Assembly: GCF_964340395.1 (NCBI RefSeq)
Contig: NC_135569.1
Coordinates: 6,748,040-6,812,039, forward strand
Source: Glandiceps talaboti
Lineage: Eukaryota > Hemichordata > Enteropneusta > Spengelidae
Reading direction: 5' to 3'
Length of the DNA stretch: 64,000 bases
Numbering within the stretch: the first letter of the stretch is position 1; every line of letters starts with the position of its first letter. The translations under genes and the position numbers were made by a program. Shown in pieces: positions 39,320 to 48,545 of this stretch. Under the pieces are notes generated by a model. The model was not told the origin of the DNA. It did no database searches and worked only from the letters and a program-made list of their open reading frames with translations.

Positions 39320-42300
39320 AAAACAGACAGACATACAGACAGACAGACAGACAGACAAACAGACTGACAGACACAGCCATATACCCATCTACAAAATGTT
39401 GTCATACATTGACACATAACACACACATACACCAACAGACACAAAAACAGACAGACAGACAGACAGACAGACACAGAGAGAGACAGGCAGACAGACAGAC
39501 AGACAGACACATACACATATACATTCACATATATATATGCAAGCATATATAATATAATATGCATTCATATTTCTGAACTTAATAATCTGTGTAAATTTCA
39601 CCAAATTCACAATTCTACACTCTAAAACTTATGCAAACATATCTGAGTTCTTCTCTAAATCACAGAGTGGCATAACAACTAATATATAATTTTTATCATA
39701 AAGGTTGTACATGTACATGTATATTAACAGTAATCCATTAGTTTCAAATACCTGGACAATAGCATCGCAGTACACCGTTCTGTATCAAAGCAGCTGGTAC
39801 ACTAAAGCCATCAAACGAACAGCAATACTCAGCCTCAGATGACATCCATGGACCTGTCACCAACACTTTGATACCACCCTGCAATGTAGAACAATACTCC
39901 GTATGTCATATGTAGAAACTGTGAGTCTTGGTTAGTACCATAACTCCTCTCACTTCAGCTGCTGGAGAGCCTTGGAGAATGCTATAGTACAAGATGGCTG
40001 TGAGGTGAGAGGTTGACTCACAACATTACTCACATGGTGGCAACTCTTACCAAGAATATTTTAGTTAATTTTCTAACAACAACGGTGACCCCAGTTTTTT
40101 TTATTGACTTTAACTGAGAATATTTTGAATCTCTATTGAACAAATTAACAGCAACCGTTTAAAGAGTTTACTTCCGAGACGCATTCTATGTTTACTTAAA
40201 GCTGCACGAGCTGTAACTAGAACATTTTTTTTTGAAAATGTTTGTTAGATATAATTGACATATTCATAATATTAGACTCCCTGAATAGTATTCAATCACC
40301 TGTGAGTAAAAGATTTTGCATAGCTGTACACACACAATGATACAATGAATCCTTTCAAATTGATTTTGGGTCCACACCCTAAAATCAGCGGCCCAATGCA
40401 ATCACTATTTCAACCTGTTACTGTATTACTTATGGATAAAATTGACTTGTAATAAACTAATTATTGGTATTTTAACAATTTTCAGTGAATAAAATTCTTG
40501 GTTGTCTGACTGAAAACAATACTCCAATTACTGCAAGTGCAGCTTTAATAGGTTTCAATATATTTTGAAAAACACTCTACAAACTACTGATGATAAAAAA
40601 CAAAAAGAGTTGGACTACAAACCTCAGGATATGACCATTCCGGACAAAAATCTGTCACCTCAACTAACTCATCACTTCTGAGTGTTTCTTGAGTTAGCAG
40701 GTTTGCGTTTGTTGTCTGCTGCTGATCATCGCCATGGATACCACTATCCTGTATCATGTATTGGTCACTATGCTGATTTTGCTGGGCTAGAGAGTCTCGC
40801 CTCTCCATCTCTGTACCGTTCACCATCGCCGTACCATTCACTAACTGATTGGAGTGTGTATCCCTGTCTTTTGCCATGCTATCCGAGTCGTGAGCACTTT
40901 CATTTCCAAGGTGTGGCAGAAGATCTGCTAACTGTCCATCAAGAACATCAAAAGCATCGAAAGAACTGAAGTCCATAACAGCTGATGTCGATGAGGTAAG
41001 AATGTCTAATCCGTCCAGTGAGTTCTCTTCCGATAAATGTTCACTCTGTCCTCTGAGATTAGCCATTAATGTTTGCTGGATTTCATCATTGGTCATTTCA
41101 AAACTATTCATCTCTCTCTGTTCTGATTGGTTGCTGGAACTGTCAATCACCTGCAATCCACCAGAGCTGTTTGGTGATTGGCTGGATGAGCTGTCATTCA
41201 AAGGCAAGTTATAGGGCGATTGTTGAATCAAGGAGGTGTGGTTACCCATGTGAGTTTGATGGAGCATCGTTGATTTATTGTGAAGTTCACTGTCCATCTG
41301 AGGAGTGGATGTTGGTGTACTGGTATTCATAGGTACGGGACCACTTAACGTGATGGGAACTGAGTTACCATTTGCATGAAGCTGCGACAAACCAGCCTCT
41401 TCGCTCGTTTTCGCTATTGCACATGGTTCACCTGGTGGCTGGCTATTAGTCATTACACACTCCATAGGCATATGTCCTTCATTCACCCCACTGTTCACAG
41501 TTTTCATTGGATGGGGAAACTGTTCATTACTCGACGGTGTCATTGCATTGTTGGCACTGGATGAATGTTGTAAAATACTTCCACATGCTGAACACGATGA
41601 TTTAACTTCCTGCTTAACTAAAGTCTGCGTAAAAGTACTCTGAGTGGTCTGATTGGGCAGGGATGTTACTATAACAGCATTTGGTTTTGTGACAGCGACA
41701 GGAAGTGATGTCACAGGGCTTGGCTGTGTTCCGATGTTGGCGATTCCATTTCTTGGACTCAAGACAAAGGTGCCTTTTCCGGTAGCAGTCTGATGCGTCA
41801 CAATACCTGGTTTAACTGTTCCCGGTAAACTCATTAGAACATTTTGGGTTGGCTGTGCAATGCTATTTGTAATTATACGAGTTATCTGTGGCATGGAATT
41901 CCCTGCTGAGTTTAGTGTATAAGTTGTGGTTGTGGGTACACAGGTGAGTGTCAGTACTGGATTTGGTTGAGTCATTGTCTGGTTGTCTGCATTTGTTGCT
42001 GTGGGCTTGGCAGGCGTCACCAGTACTTGTACTGTTTTCGTAGGTGTGCTCTGGAGTTGACCTGTCACCGTGGTAGCAGGGATCGTAGTTACACGCTGAC
42101 TCAGTGGAAAGGTGATGTTTGTAAAATTCAATGGATGAACAGTTGTCAAATTATTGACATTGCCGGCAACTTGAGAAAGGATAGAAACAAACACACAACT
42201 GTTATTATTTCAAATTGGTAATTTTGGAGATGAAAACTGTAAATTGGGTCAAGAGTTCAACAAAATACTGATAAAAGGGAGCGCATTGCGTAAGGGTATG

Positions 42301-43020
42301 CCTGGGTGTTGACTAGAATCTCTACCAAAAACTTGCTAAAACAAAAGTACTGGGCTCAAGCTTGAGTGAGGGCGCTAATGCAGTTCAGTACACTACATCA
42401 ATGCTTACCTGCTGTAGTTTTGGGTGAGATATTGACTGGAGATATAAAGCCTTGACGTACAGTATGGACCATGTTATCGGCCAGACCATTGACTGTGGAC
42501 TGAGTTGTTGAAGGACCCTGACACACACAGGCTGAAGAAGTTTGTTGTTTGGAAGAATTCTGACTCAGTATCTGTTCAACTAATGCCTCCATTGCATTGT
42601 TATCCTAGCAAGTCAACAAAATAATGCAAGTTATTTCAGGATCAAAGTTTGGGTGTGAAAATCAGCTGTCTGGCAGAGTTGTAGAAAACCTGACCCAGAA
42701 CAAAAGCATTATATCTCATCTAATCAGTATGCCACTCCTAATAAGAGAATACTAATGAGAAAACCTGGGATTGAAACATTGGCCTTTAAGGAGATCTTTT
42801 GGCTACCATACAGTATATTATTATTACACATGTATCAGTGATTACTTGCTCTAAATTTGTAACAAACTACCACTGGAAATTATGGCAAAAAACCTACAAC
42901 TAATGCCTTGAGAAAGTTTTTCAAATCCTATCAGTTCTTGAGAGCCTTCTAACTGTGCAGCACTTTACTGAATTATATATCAGACTGGAAACTGTCACTC
43001 TACAAATTAAATGATTGATA

Positions 43021-43073
<53 letters not shown>

Positions 43074-43229
43074 GTTGATTGATTGATTGATTGATTGACT
43101 GATTGATTAATTGATTGATTGACTGATTGACTGATTGATTGATTGACTGACTGACTGACTGATTGATTGATTGATTGATTGATTGACTGATTGATTGATT
43201 GATTGACTGATTGATTGGCTGATTGATTG

Positions 43230-43304
<75 letters not shown>

Positions 43305-45124
43305 CTGGGTAAACTGAAGTGTCAGAAATCCTAGTACAAGATATAACTTACTAGTATACTCTCCTTGCCATTAATAGGAAGCTGAACACCGCTAACTGTT
43401 GATGAAATAAGATAAAGAAAAATTGTGATGAGATATTTTTGTAAAGTAAAGAAGACTTGGGGTGATGTAAGTGTAAAACTCAAAGTGCTGTAGAAACCAA
43501 AAATTGGAAGAGATTCATTTCAGCAGGTAATACCTACATGGATTTTCATGTCATGTAATGATGTAGCATAATATTGGTGAGAAACATGGCAAAATGATAA
43601 GGGGAACTGAGGTAGATTTACCTACTTACCACCCTCAACAAAAACACTGGTAGTGAACCCTGGTAAAATGATAAGGGGAAACTCAGGTAGATTTTACCTG
43701 CTTACCGAACTTAACAAAAAACACTGGTAGGGAACATGGTAAACTGACTGGAAATCTTTCATAGATTTTACCTTCTTACCGATCTTAACAAAATCATTGT
43801 GCATATACATGATTGGTGAACACATTATACAAATTTCTCTGATTATTCAAATTCATTTTTGCAACTAGTAAATTTTCTATTCCAAATATGTGTTCCAAAT
43901 AAATCATACCTGGAGAAGGTTTCTCATTGGAAAAAATATAATTTTCATTAGCAGTAACAAAAACAACAAAACAAAACGAAAACTTACACATGGGTTTGAT
44001 CTGGTCTACGAGCTCTTCCTTAGACCACTGTTCTTGATCAACACTGGTGTACACAGATAAAGCGCTACTTTTGGGTTCATCGGGTGACGGAGCATTGAGG
44101 TAATGCAATAACACAATGTCAGGGTTTTGCAACAACCAATAGGATCTTCTGTGAAAGGTTGGTACGATAGCTGAGTGTACATAACAGCCGTATATACACT
44201 GAAATGAAAATGATGCAAAAACAATATTAGTGCTATAATTTTATGTTTACACAGCTATCATATACGTACATAGATGACAGCTGAAATACGAAAAAAAAGT
44301 AGAAATTATTCCTAAATATTTGTCTTTGTTCAGCCAAGAGGAATACAAGTGGCCCAAGGGACTTTGTCACTTTGTGTAAAATAGAAAACTGACAAATTCC
44401 TGAGGTCACAAGTATGTGTATAACCTTTCACCTTTCACCCAAAGTAGTGTGTATACATATAGACATACCTCAGCTCCGTTGACTTTCAGTTTCATGTGGT
44501 CTTCTCTTGTGGTTTTCCCATCTTTTCTCTTTTTCCAGCAGAACCCATCTCGACGATAAGACTTCATTTGTTTTCTGTTGACCAGCAACATGCGACCACT
44601 GGAAGGCCTGCAAATCATAAAATATCATTTATTAATACTTCAAACATTGTGCCAATATTGGGAAACTCAGAACAACAATTCCTACCACTAGGTGGCGCTA
44701 TAACAGCAAATCGAAATTTGCAATGATCTGTCATCTTGGGCAAAAAATTTTCACGAAAGTGCTGACCAAAGTTTCACAATCAGGATTGAAAATTGAAAGT
44801 TGAAAAGTCACCTTTTCACACAGGTTAACACTGTGTATACTCTAAAACTGAACACTTTACGAACACTTTCAAGATTTCTTTTATTTATTTTAGTCGCAGT
44901 CTGTTATTTGTATTATTACTAAGCATAAACAATTAAGTGTGAATTGCATGTTTTTGGCTCAAATTACACATCCGTGATGTAATTGTTTTCAAATTGCATT
45001 TGAACAATTCCCAATTGGTCTGGTTGACTTGAAGTTGTTCACATCCCCCCTCCCCCCCCCCCACATACACACGCACAAACACACACATACATACATACAC
45101 ACATACATACATACATACATACAT

Positions 45125-45155
<31 letters not shown>

Positions 45156-48017
45156 GGCATATACACACATACATACATACATACATACATACATACATAC
45201 ATACATACATACATACATACATCGCATACATACATACATACACATATACATACATACATACATACATACATACATACATGCATGCATGCATGCATGCATG
45301 CATGCATACATACATACATACATACATACATACATACATACAGACAGACAGACATACATACATACATACATACATACATACATACATACATACAGACAGA
45401 CAGACAGACATACATACATACATACAGACATACACACATTTCACCATGCCTACAGAACTACTGAACCAGTTCAATTATGCCAAAAAAAGTTAAAATAAAC
45501 ATACATGTCAAACTGACACTTTGATGAATATTTAATTACAGCCAAACATAAATTAATTAATCATTAATATTGATTAATATAACTTTAATATATTGAAATA
45601 ATTTGGATCAGTCCCAAGTGAGACTTGTCATAGATGGCCGCATAAACCATACCAAGAACATCATGCACAACAAATAAATAATTAACAGTGACAGACAACG
45701 CTGGAAGGACAAAAATTAACTCGATGACTGGTGAATATTACACAGGTAATCAAGCCTTTAGTTTTCTAAGACACAAACTAAATTTATTGTTGTTCAGTGT
45801 GGTAGATTACACAAGTGGGTGATAGCAGTTCCTCTGTTATGCAATTCTAATATCCCTGTGATCAAAATAGTGTAAACATTGGAAGTCCCAAAACAGCACG
45901 GCAAGTTTATGGAACTCTGCAAAGCCTTCCTACTGAGACTATAATTAAACAAACATCCATTCAGTAGCTTATCACAGTTGTACGTCAACATGTTACGACA
46001 ATAGTTTTAGATTGTGTCTATCTTAGAAAACCGAAGGCTCAATTACCAGAGTCGTACTTATAGCTTCAGATCTAGACTACATATACGAGACTTCATATAT
46101 ACCATTAATCACTCGCGTTTTTTGCCCTGGAGGCATACATGAATAATTACTGTATAGTTCACTTTGGATACACACACACCTTTTATAGTCTCTACAGTAA
46201 CTAAGTGACGACATACAAATTTAATGAAAGGAAACGAACCCAATGTTCAGTAACACAGTTTTCCACTTTTCACTTCTTTATATGTTCTCCCCAAGGAAAC
46301 CGAACTAACAAAAGACTGATCAAATATTTTTTGTTCTGCTTTTTTAAACTCCCGAGTTCTACGTTATTAAGAAATTCACCACTGTCAAATTTTATATACA
46401 CACGTAGTAGACGACAGTTAGATACTATTCGCTTATGTTTTTCTTCATTCAGTCATGGGAAAATATGAATTTTGCCCAGTAATAAGTTAGTATTTCTTGC
46501 GGCAGTTATGTCCAGATATCAAATTGTTGCCAGATGAGGATGTTAGTCCAGTTCCTATACAGTTATCATTACGATTTATACCTTTACTCACAGTATAGTC
46601 AAAGTTGTTACTCTAGAAATCCTGTAGTCTAGTTCCTATACAGTATCGTTACGATTTATACCTTCATTCACAGTATAGTCAAAGTCATTACTCTAGAAGT
46701 CCTGTCGTCTAGTTCCTATACAGTTATCATTACGATTTATACCTTTACTCACAGTATAGTCAAAGTCATTACTCTAGAAGTCCTGTCGTCTAGTTCCTAT
46801 ACAGTATCGTTACGATTTATACCTTCACTCACAGTATAATCAAAGTCATTACTCTAGAAGTCCTGTAGTCTAGTTCCTATACAGTATCGTTACGATTTAT
46901 ACCTTCACTCACAGTATAATCAAAGTCATTACTCTAGAAGTCCTGTAGTCTAGTTCCTATACAGTATCGTTACGATTTATACCTTCACTCACAGTATAAT
47001 CAAAGTCATTACTCTAGAAGTCCTGTAGTCTAGTTCCTATACAGTATCGTTACGATTTATACCTTCACTCACAGTATAGTCAAAGTCATTACTCGAGAAG
47101 TCCTGTCATCTAGTTCCTATACAGTATTGTTACAATTTACACCTCCACTCACAGTATAGTCAAACATATTGCTCTACAAGTCCTGAAATGCAATTTAAAA
47201 TTCATCCACAGCCACCCACAGTCATTAACATCATGTCTTTGTTAATCAATCACACAATTCTAACCAATAACACAGTCCCTCATAAAGTTAGTGTTTATTG
47301 GGGCAGTTATGTAATGTCCAAATATGGTATATTTGTCAGCTCAGGATGCTACTTATACACTGTTTACATCACTATAGCAGCTGGCGTTCGCTGATTGGAT
47401 GAACAACTTTTGTGCTGATTGAGGGAGTTTGACCAGACTGTGGTTACCGGGGTAGACCACAGTCTGCAACCAGACTACTACACTGTTTACATCATTCTTA
47501 CAGTTGAGGTTTGCTCATATATATGTCATTGAACAACTTTTGGTTCACGATTTCCCACTATTGAGCTACATGTATACAAGGTAAAGAGATGATTCGATAC
47601 CACTGTAGCATCTAGAATACACTGAATTCTATTTTCTATGCATTTTTTTCCTTATCTGACCATATTTATCAAGTCAAATTGATGGAAAGCTCATGTCATG
47701 AAAGAAACATTGCTGACGTTATTAGATTTTTTATTACATTGATTTAAAAATTATTTTTCTATATCACCTTCAGCATTTCACATTATTGATCACAGCTTTG
47801 ACAGACAAGATGTCCTCAAACTCTCAAGTCATTTTAGCTTTTTAATATAAAATTGTAATTTGTATGTATGTATCATTTCTAAATATTGATAAACTGTCAG
47901 CGAATACTAAATGATTGTACCATGAAAGGAATATAATGGTAAACTCTAAACTCTAATAATTTACTTGATGTAGTTAAACATTTCTGTGTTGTACTCTCTA
48001 CTGCACATATACACATG

Positions 48018-48061
<44 letters not shown>

Positions 48062-48508
48062 TGTCTGTCTGTCTGCATGTATGAGTGTGTGCTTGTAATT
48101 TGTATGTATGTATGTATGTATGTATGTATGTATGTATGTATGTATGTATGTATGTATGTGTGTGTGTGTATGTATGTATGTATGTATGTATGTATGTATG
48201 TATGTATGTATGTATGTATGTATGTATGTACATGTATGTATGTATGTATGTATGTATGTATGTATGTATGTATGTATGTATGTATGTATGTAGGTATGTA
48301 TGTAGGTATGTGTGTATGTATGTATGTGTATGTATGTACAATGTACGTATGTATGTATGTATGTATGTATGTATGTATGTATGTATGTATGTTATATGTA
48401 TGTATGTGTGTATGTGTGTGTGTGTATGTATGTATGAATGTATATATGTACGTACGTATGTACGTACGTACGTACGTACGTACATACGTCTGTCTGTCAG
48501 TCTGTCTG

Positions 48509-48545
<37 letters not shown>

